Part shown: positions 46,001-54,426 of the stretch, in pieces
Numbering within the stretch: position 1 is the stretch's first letter
How the letters are laid out: the number at the start of each line of letters is the position of its first letter
From: Shewanella litoralis
GTDB lineage: Bacteria; Pseudomonadota; Gammaproteobacteria; Enterobacterales; Shewanellaceae
Reading direction: 5' to 3'
DNA: 64,000 bases
NCBI RefSeq assembly: GCF_009828585.1
Contig: NZ_WSRZ01000019.1
Location: forward strand, 1 to 64,000
Translations under genes and position numbers: made by a program
The notes under the pieces: generated by a model
What the model saw: the letters and a program-made list of their open reading frames with translations, nothing else
The model's database searches: none
Told to the model about the DNA's origin: nothing

Positions 46001-47572
46001 AATACATCAGATGAAAGTTACCTTAATGCTTATTCAGTATTAAAAGTCGCTGAGTATGAAGATGTAGACGCATTGCACCCAGGTATTGGTTTCTTATCTG
46101 AGAGCCCTCAGTTTGCTGCTTTATGTGTGAATAACGGCGTTAACTTTGTTGGTCCTAGCGTGCATTCAATGACGACAATGGGTAACAAGTCTAATGCTAT
46201 TCATACATCGCAAGCACACAATGTACCGGTTGTTCCTGGTAGTCACGGTATTTTAAGCAATGCAGAGCAAGCGGTAAACGTGGCGTCTGAAATTGGTTAC
46301 CCTGTGCTGCTTAAAGCGGTACAAGGTGGTGGCGGTAAAGGTATTCAGGTTGTTAAGCGCTCTGAAGACATGATTGGTTTATTCCAAAAAACCGCAACCG
46401 AAGCAGCAGCAGCTTTTGGTAATGGTGACTTGTATTTAGAGAAATACGTTACCTCATTACGCCACATTGAAGTGCAGTTATTGCGTGATAAGTTTGGTAA
46501 TACCAAAGTGCTAGGTATTCGTGATTGTTCAGTGCAGCGTAACAACCAGAAAGTGATTGAAGAGTCTGGTTCTACAATGTTGCCTGAAGAGCTGAAACAA
46601 CGCGTGATGGAATACACTCGTGCGTTAGGTGATGCGACTGATTACATGGGCGCGGGTACTGTTGAGTTTATTTATAATCTTGACGCAAATGAAGTGTACT
46701 TCATGGAAATGAACACACGTCTGCAAGTAGAGCATCCAGTAACCGAAGCCACCTCTGGTATTGATATTGTGAGCGCGCAGTTTGATATTGCCGCTGGCCG
46801 TTCAATTGAGAAGCTAGAGCCTGTTGAGCAAGGTTATGCGATGGAAGTGCGTGTCACTGCAGAAAAAGCGGCGCTAGATAGCCAAGGTATTCTGCAGTTG
46901 ATCCCTAACCCAGGTAAAATCACCGAGTGCGTTATTCCACAACGTGACGATGTAGAAATTATCTCGATTGCTGAAGCCGGTAAAGAAGTATCGCCATATT
47001 ACGACAGCTTAATCGCGCAAATCATTATTCGTGGTAAAGATCGTGCCGATGTCGTGGCTAAAATGTATGCATACTTAGACAGCGTAGTGATTAAAGGTAT
47101 TGCGACTAACATACCGTTGTTGAAGTTGATCCTTAAAGATCCTACTTTCAACGAAGGCGTATATGACACTAACTACTTGCCACGTTTAATGGCTGAGTTA
47201 GACATTCCAGCATTGATTGCTGAAATGGAAGCCGCTGCTGAAGCTATGCCAGTTGATACTGAATCTTTACGTGTTGGCGAAAGTAATGAGCTTAAAGTCT
47301 TGGCACAAGGTGCAGGTATTTTCTATACCTCTCCAGCGCCAGGTGAAGCTGACTTTGTAAAAGAAGGTGATATCGTAACGGTAGAGCAAAATTTAGCGCT
47401 AATGGAAGCGATGAAGATGTTTTCTCAGGTCACGTTAGCCGGCTTTAACCGTCAAACAGGTGTACTGTATCCTGAAGACCAAAAATATCGTATTGAGCGT
47501 ATTCTCAATAGCAACGGTCAACAAGTCTCGCAAGGTGACTTACTGTTTGTGATTTCGCCTGTAGAGGCATAA
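43019..47572 (+). CDS. Single-chain multidomain acetyl-CoA carboxylase-type biotin carboxylase/carboxyltransferase
   Basis: A 1517-residue biotin enzyme carrying all activities on one chain. An AccA-like carboxyltransferase domain covers about 60-330 (YLIDTPGADAGEIAN; GAGYSGGAIPLA). A poorly known middle covers about 330-690. An AccD-like domain covers about 690-930 (CFISSGGMQTKEGAAAL; FGFGDCTGGAQASF). Biotin carboxylase covers about 937-1390 (KVLVHARGCTAVKLIRKA; ATP-grasp loop GGGGKGIQVV near 1104). A C-terminal biotinyl domain has Lys1466 in EAMKMF. I recall a protein of this form in Shewanella oneidensis. The acyl-CoA substrate is not certain; it probably acts beside the normal AccABCD. 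The ATG follows GAGG. Confidence 0.88.
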   Translation: MTSKKQPANKTQALSADPLFLQAEHLAKDFSLFPAHNKQSLSEEVKGLLNEDAIQANLKSLASLDVDGYVTKVIQPTLDKNRPGAKRMIADLKGKIIAESHAGPFYRAEVELNFGTRTRRIGFIAQERTTANGAWMPEHHLAACKAIRHFAQLSMPIVYLIDTPGADAGEIANSQNQAHSISKAIAESANVDVPTVGIVIGAGYSGGAIPLAAANILLSVRDGIFNTIQPQGLQSIARKYNLSWQECAKSVGVSPEELYTSGCIDGIVDFSPSDKDERQHNLRRAIISSIEAVERAAMNFVRDSSDLKEHYDRSLQRFLTPSKNLVTLENNTGLSVASDPTMYHNIFGSAYRYLRYLTLRSRIQSISQEQYGRLSKVSVPEGDLLARIKQEQERVFQAWLTNPDKLVYDEELNKLWSTFSTKRGEISTERNMITRFILGEPKENYKKARKALLFNIGWSLYHRWKSNAANNFNGLIKHLESLPKSATQAPWPELNQLTVLDIVVNDELREDFIWQCHNVLIFNALYDNVVGSLASISKEAMMSKSLSRESVDKLLHKSIDNALSTNDKANDKNKFYKWLKYFMDQSNRAELLTRVEQWKSVGFPQLNDSLFVILTYFFERLLPEYFDSEEDHDKYTGTINPVRIGRRKDFWNRLTMGYQDLLIQKVLREEKKQGKMGWENVIKQFFTKFDEVDADKMSANLLNFPGFRLSIEDAIDKKIRPCGLITGLADFNNNGTKLRVGVAVSNTAFQAGAFDMASAEKFSALLIECAKRKLPVICFISSGGMQTKEGAAALFSMAVVNDRITRFIRDNELPVLMFGFGDCTGGAQASFVTHPLVQTYYLSGTNMPFAGQMVVPAYLPSTATLSNYLSKVPGAMTGLVHNPFCETLDAQLSGIDPLMPLPTAKIEDVISKALSSLVPEVAEVEEEIVQDDPRALMKPIAKVLVHARGCTAVKLIRKAHDNNINVVLVASDPDMTSVPADMLKENDKLVCIGGNTSDESYLNAYSVLKVAEYEDVDALHPGIGFLSESPQFAALCVNNGVNFVGPSVHSMTTMGNKSNAIHTSQAHNVPVVPGSHGILSNAEQAVNVASEIGYPVLLKAVQGGGGKGIQVVKRSEDMIGLFQKTATEAAAAFGNGDLYLEKYVTSLRHIEVQLLRDKFGNTKVLGIRDCSVQRNNQKVIEESGSTMLPEELKQRVMEYTRALGDATDYMGAGTVEFIYNLDANEVYFMEMNTRLQVEHPVTEATSGIDIVSAQFDIAAGRSIEKLEPVEQGYAMEVRVTAEKAALDSQGILQLIPNPGKITECVIPQRDDVEIISIAEAGKEVSPYYDSLIAQIIIRGKDRADVVAKMYAYLDSVVIKGIATNIPLLKLILKDPTFNEGVYDTNYLPRLMAELDIPALIAEMEAAAEAMPVDTESLRVGESNELKVLAQGAGIFYTSPAPGEADFVKEGDIVTVEQNLALMEAMKMFSQVTLAGFNRQTGVLYPEDQKYRIERILNSNGQQVSQGDLLFVISPVEA

Positions 47573-47597
47573 ATCAAACGTTTGAACGTTGAATAAC

Positions 47598-47626
47598 ATA
47601 CCCGCCGCAAGGCGGGTATTTTTTTG
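47598..47626 (+). terminator. Rho-independent terminator of the carboxylase gene
   Basis: The perfect stem ATACCCGCC/GGCGGGTAT around a GCAA loop is followed by seven Ts. It lies 25 bases after the carboxylase stop. Confidence 0.93.
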
Positions 47627-47699
47627 TCATACTTTTGTTGGTATATACTACACTTTTTACGAGGTACACTTTTCGTCCAAATACAATTGGGTGTAAGCA

Positions 47700-49151
47700 T
47701 TGTTTAATCGTAAGAGAATGATATTACTCAGCACACTTTGCATATTCGTATGTATGTGCATTGGTCTTGGCGTGACGCCATCCGTTTTTGCGTTTGCAGA
47801 AGCGGATAACTCGGCTACCGCGACAGATGACTATGTGGTTCGTTATTGTGTTGACCCGGATTGGTTGCCTTACGAGGCCATTATCGATGGACGTCATACC
47901 GGAATATCATCCGATTACCTTAAATTATTAACGGACTATACCGAGCTCAGTTTTGTGCTAGTGCCAACATCATCATGGCGACAGAGCTTGGAGTTACTTC
48001 AGCAAGGGCAATGTGAACTCACCCCTATGTTGAATCAAACTCCCAAACGCGACCAATACCTGTTATTTAGCGATATATTCTTTAAATCCCCTAATGTACT
48101 TGTGTCACTCAAAACTCAGCCATTTCTGCAAGGCTTTGAACATATCGGTCAACGCACTCTCGCCATTCCAAAAGATTATCGCCTTGTTGAATACATTCAG
48201 CAGTTTTACCCCAATATTAATACTGTGTTAACCAGCAATGAACGTGAAGGCTTAGAGAAAGTGGCTCAAGGTGAAGTGGATGTGTTTGTTGGCTCGATGT
48301 TTTCAGTTAATGCCTATATTCAGCAGCAGGGTCTGACCTCATTAAAAATAGCCGGTTGGGGCGGCCCAGAAGATGAATTGCGTTTAGGCGTGATTCATTC
48401 TAAACGTGCTTTACTTGATAAAATCAACACAGGCTTAGCCAAGATTACTCATGCTGACCACATTTCAATTTATAAGAAATGGCATAACATTACCGTGGTG
48501 GAAGACATCGACTACAGCTTGGTTTTTCAAGTGTTGGGCGTCTTGGGGCTGTTTATCCTCTTTTTACTTTATCGCACTATTTGCGTCACTAAGTACAACT
48601 TGCATCTCACAGCAAACAACAACGAGTTACAAAAGCTACAGCATGAATTAGAAAGAAAAAACAGCGATTTAGATTTTTTAGCGCAACACGATCCATTAAC
48701 TAAATTGTACAACCGTCATTATTTCAACCAAACCTTTTTGAATGATGATCGTGAATATGGCAATGATGGTGTGAGTCTTATTATAATTGATATCGATTTT
48801 TTTAAAGCGATTAATGACATGCATGGCCATGCAATGGGCGATAAGGTATTAGTACAGGTTGCTCAAGTGTTGCAAGTATCGGTACGCGACGGTGATGTGG
48901 TTGCGCGATGGGGAGGCGAAGAGTTTGTGATTGTATGCAAGCATATGGATTTGCAAGGTGCAGCAGAACTTTGTCAACGGATAACCAAAGAGTTAAGTGA
49001 ATTTTCATTCCATCAAAAAATCAAAGTGACCTGTAGTTTTGGTGTGGCGCAATTAAATGAACATGAGGCGATTCAAGCCTGTTTCGAACGTGCCGATATG
49101 GCCCTGTACAAAGCTAAGCAATCTGGGCGTAACCAATACTGCTGCGCGTAA
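47700..49151 (+). CDS. Diguanylate cyclase with periplasmic solute-binding sensor domain
   Basis: A 483-residue inner-membrane enzyme making cyclic di-GMP from GTP. After a signal or anchor segment (MILLSTLCIFVCMCIGLG), residues about 45-270 form a bacterial extracellular solute-binding family 3 domain (VRYCVDPDWLPYEAIIDGRHTG). A membrane helix follows at about 278-300, then a short coiled coil, then GGDEF. The active-site signature is ARWGGEEF near residue 402, preceded five residues earlier by RDGD, an intact RxxD inhibition site. The start is either TTG 47700 (basic n-region FNRKR) or ATG 47718. It could supply c-di-GMP for biofilm functions such as the nearby Fap system; that link is inference. 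Confidence 0.9.
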   Translation: MFNRKRMILLSTLCIFVCMCIGLGVTPSVFAFAEADNSATATDDYVVRYCVDPDWLPYEAIIDGRHTGISSDYLKLLTDYTELSFVLVPTSSWRQSLELLQQGQCELTPMLNQTPKRDQYLLFSDIFFKSPNVLVSLKTQPFLQGFEHIGQRTLAIPKDYRLVEYIQQFYPNINTVLTSNEREGLEKVAQGEVDVFVGSMFSVNAYIQQQGLTSLKIAGWGGPEDELRLGVIHSKRALLDKINTGLAKITHADHISIYKKWHNITVVEDIDYSLVFQVLGVLGLFILFLLYRTICVTKYNLHLTANNNELQKLQHELERKNSDLDFLAQHDPLTKLYNRHYFNQTFLNDDREYGNDGVSLIIIDIDFFKAINDMHGHAMGDKVLVQVAQVLQVSVRDGDVVARWGGEEFVIVCKHMDLQGAAELCQRITKELSEFSFHQKIKVTCSFGVAQLNEHEAIQACFERADMALYKAKQSGRNQYCCA

Positions 49152-49672
49152 AACCAAAGTGTTTTGTGTGGTAGTCGTTTCAATTCACGGTAAAAAAACC
49201 ATGAAAGGTATTCGCCAGGTTTATTAATCATCAACACTCACACAATAGTGCAATCCGCCTTTGATTTTTATAATAAAGCTCGATAAAGGTAAATTTTTGT
49301 TATATCAGCAAATAGTTATTTAATGAACTCGTGAGGCAGATAGGTGTTTTAGTTGGTCTTCATCGACAGAGAATTTATGTAAAATGAGCTTATCGAAGTC
49401 ATTTTTTAGTAGGAATGGTTTATTTTGGCTTTTTTAGCCCAAAACTCCAATAGATTAAAAAATAATCTATTATTTTTTAATCTATTGTTTTATAGAAAAT
49501 AACTAGTGTTTTTTGATGTTTTTTTTGCTAAAAACAAATAAATATTGCACCAGCCATTTGCGCCCAGCAAGGTTCCAATTTACAATATGCGCCTTAATAA
49601 CCTGATGTGCGGTGTGTCGGTTCTTTTTCGCATGCTCCGTCTACTTCTTAAACTAATCATTAAAGTTGAATC
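49152..49672. other. AT-rich 521-bp gene-free region upstream of fusA2
   Basis: No convincing gene was found. Two inverted repeats occur: TTTTGGCT ... AGCCCAAAA near 49424-49445 (imperfect), and a perfect 15-bp palindrome at 49449-49486. The rest includes AT-rich promoter-like sequence and a leader of fusA2 containing TTTACAATATGCGCC. No terminator with a clear T-run was found after the diguanylate cyclase gene. Confidence 0.5.
49449..49486. repeat. Perfect 15-bp AT-rich inverted repeat
   Basis: AATAGATTAAAAAAT at 49449-49463 is the exact reverse complement of ATTTTTTAATCTATT at 49472-49486. The 8-base loop itself reads AATCTATT, repeating the end of the arm. It may be a regulator binding site or a bidirectional transcription stop. 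Confidence 0.7.
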
Positions 49673-51766
49673 ATGACCGAATTATCCAAATACAGAAACA
49701 TTGGTATCTTCGCTCACGTTGACGCGGGTAAAACCACGACCACCGAGCGTATCCTTAAGCTAACCGGTAAGATCCATAAGATCGGTGAAGTACATGATGG
49801 TGAATCAACCACAGACTTCATGGAACAGGAAGCTGAGCGCGGTATTACCATTCAGTCAGCAGCAGTAAGCTGTTTCTGGAAAGACCACCGTTTCAACGTT
49901 ATCGACACCCCAGGCCACGTTGACTTCACCGTTGAAGTTTACCGTTCTCTTAAAGTGCTTGATGGTGGTATCGGTGTATTCTGTGGTTCAGGCGGCGTTG
50001 AGCCACAGTCTGAAACCAACTGGCGTTATGCCAACGATTCTGAAGTTTCGCGTATCATCTTCGTAAACAAGTTAGACCGTATGGGTGCTGACTTCTTACG
50101 TGTTGTTAAGCAAACTAAAGACGTTTTAGCGGCTAACCCACTTGTTATGGTTCTACCAATCGGTATCGAAGACCAGTTCACTGGTGTTGTTGATCTATTA
50201 ACTCGTAAAGCGCACATTTGGGATGATTCTGGTTTACCAGAAAACTTCGTAATTCAAGACGTACCAGCTGATATGGTTGACATGGTTGAAGAATACCGTG
50301 AAATGTTAATCGAAACTGCTGTTGAGCAAGACGATGACGTTATGGAAGCTTACATGGAAGGTGTTGAGCCATCTATGGAAGACATTAAGCGTTGTATCCG
50401 TGCTGGTACTCGTACAATGGCATTCTTCCCTACATACTGTGGTTCTGCATTTAAGAACAAAGGTATGCAACTATTATTAGACGCAGTTGTTGATTATCTT
50501 CCAGATCCAGTTGAGGTTGATCCACAACCACTGACTGACGAAGAAGGTAACGAGACTGGCGAATTCGCAATCGTTGATGCAGATGCTCCATTAAAAGCGT
50601 TAGCATTCAAGATTATGGATGACCGTTTTGGTGCATTAACATTCGTACGTATCTACTCAGGCCGTTTGAAGAAGGGTGACACCATCCTTAACTCTGCTAC
50701 TGGCAAAACTGAGCGTGTTGGCCGTATGGTTGAGATGCAAGCTAACGAACGTAACGAGTTAGAATCAGCGCAAGCTGGTGATATTATCGCTATCGTTGGC
50801 ATGAAGAACGTGCAAACTGGTCACACGCTATGTGATCCTAAGCATCCATGTACGCTAGAAGCCATGGTGTTCCCAGAGCCAGTTATCTCTATCGCAGTAG
50901 CGCCAAAAGATAAAGGCGGTTCTGAGAAAATGGGTATCGCTATCGGTAAAATGATTGCAGAAGATCCATCTTTCCGCGTAGAAACTGACGAAGACTCAGG
51001 CGAAACCATCCTTAAAGGTATGGGTGAGCTTCACTTAGACATTAAAGTAGACATCCTTAAGCGTACTTACGGTGTTGAACTAATCGTAGGTGAGCCGCAA
51101 GTTGCTTACCGTGAAACTATCACTGCAGAAGTAGAAGATAGCTACACGCACAAGAAACAGTCTGGTGGTTCTGGTCAGTTCGGTAAGATCGACTATAAAA
51201 TCCGTCCAGGTGAAGCAAACACTGGTTTCGTGTTCAAATCATCAGTTGTTGGTGGTAACGTACCTAAAGAATTCTGGCCTGCGGTTCAGAAAGGTTTTGG
51301 TAGCATGATGAACACCGGTACTATCGCTGGCTTCCCAGTGTTAGACGTTGAATTTGAACTAACCGATGGTGCTTTCCACGCGGTTGACTCGTCAGCTATC
51401 GCGTTCGAAATCGCTGCTAAAGGCGCGTTCCGTCAATCTATCGCTAAAGCTAAACCACAGCTTCTTGAGCCTATCATGAAAGTTGACGTGTTCAGCCCAG
51501 ATGACAACGTTGGTGACGTAATTGGTGACCTTAACCGTCGTCGCGGTATGATCAAAGATCAAAACGCTGGTGTTACTGGTGTTCGTATTAAAGCTGACGT
51601 ACCGTTATCAGAAATGTTCGGTTATATCGGTTCACTACGTACTATGACTTCTGGTCGTGGCCAATTCTCTATGGAATTTGCTCACTACAGCCCATGTCCT
51701 AACAGCGTATCTGAAAAAGTAGTTGCTCAAGTTAAAGAGCGTAAGGCTGCTGAAGCTAAGAAGTAA
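49673..51766 (+). CDS. fusA2: Elongation factor G, second-type paralogue
   Basis: A 697-residue translational GTPase with all five EF-G domains. GTP-binding motifs are [12 protein letters not shown] (G1), RGITIQ (G2), DTPGHVDF (G3) and NKLDRMGAD (G4). Domain IV contains [13 protein letters not shown] and the tip [11 protein letters not shown]. The sequence differs from canonical FusA (for example [21 protein letters not shown] in place of VERSMRVLDG...) and the gene is not with rpsL, rpsG or tuf, so it is a paralogue, as known in Shewanella, Vibrio and Pseudomonas. It may share translocation and ribosome recycling with the main EF-G. The gene is codon-adapted like a highly expressed gene. Confidence 0.93.
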   Translation: MTELSKYRNIGIFAHVDAGKTTTTERILKLTGKIHKIGEVHDGESTTDFMEQEAERGITIQSAAVSCFWKDHRFNVIDTPGHVDFTVEVYRSLKVLDGGIGVFCGSGGVEPQSETNWRYANDSEVSRIIFVNKLDRMGADFLRVVKQTKDVLAANPLVMVLPIGIEDQFTGVVDLLTRKAHIWDDSGLPENFVIQDVPADMVDMVEEYREMLIETAVEQDDDVMEAYMEGVEPSMEDIKRCIRAGTRTMAFFPTYCGSAFKNKGMQLLLDAVVDYLPDPVEVDPQPLTDEEGNETGEFAIVDADAPLKALAFKIMDDRFGALTFVRIYSGRLKKGDTILNSATGKTERVGRMVEMQANERNELESAQAGDIIAIVGMKNVQTGHTLCDPKHPCTLEAMVFPEPVISIAVAPKDKGGSEKMGIAIGKMIAEDPSFRVETDEDSGETILKGMGELHLDIKVDILKRTYGVELIVGEPQVAYRETITAEVEDSYTHKKQSGGSGQFGKIDYKIRPGEANTGFVFKSSVVGGNVPKEFWPAVQKGFGSMMNTGTIAGFPVLDVEFELTDGAFHAVDSSAIAFEIAAKGAFRQSIAKAKPQLLEPIMKVDVFSPDDNVGDVIGDLNRRRGMIKDQNAGVTGVRIKADVPLSEMFGYIGSLRTMTSGRGQFSMEFAHYSPCPNSVSEKVVAQVKERKAAEAKK

Positions 51767-51785
51767 TTCTTAACTTCCCGCTGAT

Positions 51786-51816
51786 AAAAACCGTTGCCTA
51801 GGCAGCGGTTTTTTTA
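51786..51816 (+). terminator. Rho-independent terminator of fusA2
   Basis: The stem AAAAACCGTTGCC/GGCAGCGGTTTTT is followed by extra Ts. It lies 19 bases after the fusA2 stop and may also serve the convergent LysR gene. Confidence 0.92.
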
Positions 51817-51834
51817 TGCCTGCGATTTAGCGCT

Positions 51835-52740
51835 TCATAGCAAAGGATTTTCAGGGTTAGCTGCATTTGGTGTACTGAGCGATAGTAACGCTTGTGCTGG
51901 TGGCGTGAGAGGTAGGTTTTGACGCCATATTAACGCAAGATCCCATGTCATGGCGGGCTGCATTGGTTTGAACACCAGTTTACTTGTGGTTAAACGTTGG
52001 CAAATCGGCTCTGGTAATATGGCTACGCCCATATTGGCCTCAACCATCGCGGCGATAAAGTCCCATTGTCCGCTTCGAAAAGCAATATTAAGCTGAACCC
52101 CGGCTTTGCGGCTAAGTCTATTAATCAATTTGGCTAACGAAAAGTCTTCGTTGTATAAAATAAATGGATATGATTCAAAGTCGTGCCAGTTAATTTCAGC
52201 TTGGCTGGCTAACGGGTGTCCTTCTGGAAGGCAGGCAAGTAAAGGGTACTTAGTGAGTAGTTGGCTCGACAACTCAGTTTTGTGGGTTGTAGGCAGTGCT
52301 GTGAACGCGATATCAAGGCTATTGTTGATTAAGGCTTGCTCACAGCCAAAACCGCCATACTCGTACATCTGTAATTCTATTCCTGGGTATTGCTGACGAT
52401 AACGGGTCAATAATCCAATAATTAGACTGCTCATCATAGGGCAAACCCCAAGCCGCAGTTGTCCTGATTTTAGGCCGCGTAAATTGCTCATATCTTCTTG
52501 AAGACGATGCCAGTGACCTAATATCTCCTGCGCACTTTGGGCAAAAATACGACCGGCTTGAGTCAGTTCGACACTTTGATTATTGCGGATCAGCAATTGT
52601 TCGCCAATATTGTCTTCTATACGCTGAATAATTTTGCTCAATGTAGGTTGAGTCATAAAGCACTTTTGTGCGGCTCTGGTGAAGTTTTCTGTCTCAACAA
52701 TGGTCAGAAAACAGCGTAAGCTCTTGATTGGTATATTCAT
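51835..52740 (-). CDS. LysR-family transcriptional regulator
   Basis: A 301-residue LTTR with N-terminal helix-turn-helix (NFTRAAQKCFMTQPTLSKIIQRIEDNIG) and an effector-binding domain of the CynR/CysB-like type. It is convergent with fusA2 and divergent, 94 bases apart, from a 50-residue small protein gene, which is its most likely local target. The effector is unknown. Confidence 0.92.
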   Translation of the reverse strand: MNIPIKSLRCFLTIVETENFTRAAQKCFMTQPTLSKIIQRIEDNIGEQLLIRNNQSVELTQAGRIFAQSAQEILGHWHRLQEDMSNLRGLKSGQLRLGVCPMMSSLIIGLLTRYRQQYPGIELQMYEYGGFGCEQALINNSLDIAFTALPTTHKTELSSQLLTKYPLLACLPEGHPLASQAEINWHDFESYPFILYNEDFSLAKLINRLSRKAGVQLNIAFRSGQWDFIAAMVEANMGVAILPEPICQRLTTSKLVFKPMQPAMTWDLALIWRQNLPLTPPAQALLSLSTPNAANPENPLL

Positions 52741-52834
52741 GCGATTTTGGAATCCAGTAAGAGTTAATTATTCATTTTACTGATAAACCGTAAACGATTA
52801 CTTTGAACTCGTTAACAGAAACGGAGTAATCATC

Positions 52835-52987
52835 ATGAAATCAATTTCAAGTTTATGGGTTGGCGCATTGTGGCAAGCTGCGATGCCAGAAGTGCATGAA
52901 GTGCAGTCTTCAAATGCATCACAAACGGCAGCAGAGCCCAATTCACAAGCTACACAACAAGTACCACAAACCATTAACCCAGCATAA
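52835..52987 (+). CDS. Small 50-residue protein divergent from the LysR gene
   Basis: The ATG at 52835 follows CGGAG at 8-base spacing. The product starts MKSISSLWVGALWQAAMP and continues with a Gln, Ser, Asn and Ala-rich hydrophilic tail. Its stop codon TAA is formed by the loop of a perfect terminator hairpin (52976-52999), so the reading frame and the transcript end together. No family is recognised. The N-terminal 17 residues are moderately hydrophobic and could be a weak membrane or export segment. Confidence 0.6.
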   Translation: MKSISSLWVGALWQAAMPEVHEVQSSNASQTAAEPNSQATQQVPQTINPA

Positions 52988-52999
52988 GCTGGGTTTTTT
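52976..52999 (+). terminator. Rho-independent terminator overlapping the end of the small gene
   Basis: The perfect stem AACCCAGC/GCTGGGTT has the loop ATAA, which contains the stop codon of the small gene. Six Ts follow. Confidence 0.9.
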
Positions 53000-53032
53000 A
53001 TTGGAGATCACATCGCAATAAGTATTAGCCCC

Positions 53033-53059
53033 AAAAAAGCCGCTTGCAATACAAGCGGC
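53033..53059 (-). terminator. Rho-independent terminator of the nap operon
   Basis: On the minus strand the perfect stem GCCGCTTG/CAAGCGGC is followed by TTTTTT. It lies 31 bases after the napB stop. Confidence 0.92.
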
Positions 53060-53089
53060 ACACGTCATCATCGGGGGGAGGGAAGTTGA

Positions 53090-53515
53090 CTAGTTAAAGG
53101 TGTTTTCTACCAGTTGCTGTTTATTTTCAGCTTGTGGTACATGACACTGATCGCAAAAATAGTACATGCCTTTTACGGTGCCTTTGTCGTCCATCACATG
53201 TGATGTATCGACTGGTGTTGCTTTCATACGCTTAGCTTTATCCCAGCTGTGGCAGCTTAAACAACCATTTTTATCCGTGCTGATTGAGTAGGTCGCTTTA
53301 TGCGGAATAATCGGTGGTTGATGTACAAAAGTTCGCTCGACTGATTTACCACGATTTGGATAAACGGGCATTTCATCAGCAGGGCGTACATCGGTCACTT
53401 GTGACTCACCAGCTAATGATGACAATTTTACAGGCTCAGGATTAGCCTGGGCTTGTTGACCTGAGTAAGCGCTAATCGCTAGCATTACGGCTGCTAAAGT
53501 GATTAATTTTTTCAT
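53090..53515 (-). CDS. napB: Periplasmic nitrate reductase dihaem cytochrome c subunit NapB
   Basis: A 141-residue periplasmic cytochrome that donates electrons to NapA. It has a signal peptide (MKKLITLAAVMLAISAYSGQ, cleavage near residue 25) and two haem-binding motifs, CLSCH near residue 82 and CDQCH near 120. The distal His residues of the family (HQPPIIPH, DTSHVM) are also seen. It overlaps the napH stop by 4 bases (ATGA) and is the last gene of napAGHB. Confidence 0.95.
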   Translation of the reverse strand: MKKLITLAAVMLAISAYSGQQAQANPEPVKLSSLAGESQVTDVRPADEMPVYPNRGKSVERTFVHQPPIIPHKATYSISTDKNGCLSCHSWDKAKRMKATPVDTSHVMDDKGTVKGMYYFCDQCHVPQAENKQQLVENTFN

Positions 53516-54426
53516 AACTTGCTCTCCACCTTAAGAGGAATTCTGTTCGAATATTTTGAATTAAATCGGTTTTTATATTGGAATACGCGCGGTGCACAAA
53601 CATCAATACAACGGCCACACAAGGTACAGTCACTGTTTAATATAAATGGCTGAGTACTGCCTTTTTTGAGGACAGGTTTTAATACCTGGCGCTCAGGGCA
53701 AACGGTAAAACAGTCCATGCAGTTATTACATGCATCAGCACGCACAGCGGCTATTTTGACTGGACTCACTTTACCAATTAGTGAAAATAACGCCCCTGTT
53801 GGACATAAGTGGCTACACCAAGCTCGTTCAACCACAAAGGTGTCGAGCAAAAAAATCACGACCAATACCCATAACCCACTGCTTGCGCCAAACAATAGCG
53901 CGCGGTAGACCACAGGTACTGGGTTTAACCATTCCCACACAGTAAAACCTGTGAAAATGGGTAATATCAACACAAGTGTTAGCATGTAATAGCGCAGGTT
54001 TTGCGGTATTTCGCTGGTGCGAGGCAATGATAATGTTCGCCTAACCCAACTTGCCAAATCGGTGATGATATTCACTGGACATACCCAACTGCAAAATACT
54101 CTTCCGCCTAATAGAGCGTAGATGCCAACAACGATGATGGCTCCCAGTAATAAGCTTAACTCAGGCCAATGGCCACTCATAAGCACTTGCAATATGGCTA
54201 AGGGATCACTTAGTGGGACAGTGTCCAGAAATAAACTGCTTGAGAGGTTTCCTTTAAAAAGCCACAGCCCTAAAAAAGGGCCAATGGCAAATAAGCTTAA
54301 TACGCTTAACTGTGACAATCTGCGAAGAATAAGCAAGCGGTGTGCTCGCCACCACCCTAATTCTTCGACCGCGTCACTCGCAAAGCGTGTAGCTGATTTA
54401 GAGGTTGAGCTATGTTTGCTGCTCAT
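53512..54426 (-). CDS. napH: Membrane quinol-oxidation ferredoxin-type protein NapH
   Basis: A 304-residue inner-membrane iron-sulfur protein. It has four or five membrane helices, two cytoplasmic CxxxCP motifs (CSWVCPVN and CSHLCPTG) and two C-terminal 4Fe-4S ferredoxin motifs (CNNCMDCFTVCP and CTLCGRCIDVCA). Together with NapG it can pass electrons from quinol to NapB and NapA, which fits the absence of napC in this cluster; in Shewanella the tetrahaem CymA may also donate. It overlaps both neighbours by 4 bases. Confidence 0.94.
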   Translation of the reverse strand: MSSKHSSTSKSATRFASDAVEELGWWRAHRLLILRRLSQLSVLSLFAIGPFLGLWLFKGNLSSSLFLDTVPLSDPLAILQVLMSGHWPELSLLLGAIIVVGIYALLGGRVFCSWVCPVNIITDLASWVRRTLSLPRTSEIPQNLRYYMLTLVLILPIFTGFTVWEWLNPVPVVYRALLFGASSGLWVLVVIFLLDTFVVERAWCSHLCPTGALFSLIGKVSPVKIAAVRADACNNCMDCFTVCPERQVLKPVLKKGSTQPFILNSDCTLCGRCIDVCAPRVFQYKNRFNSKYSNRIPLKVESKL

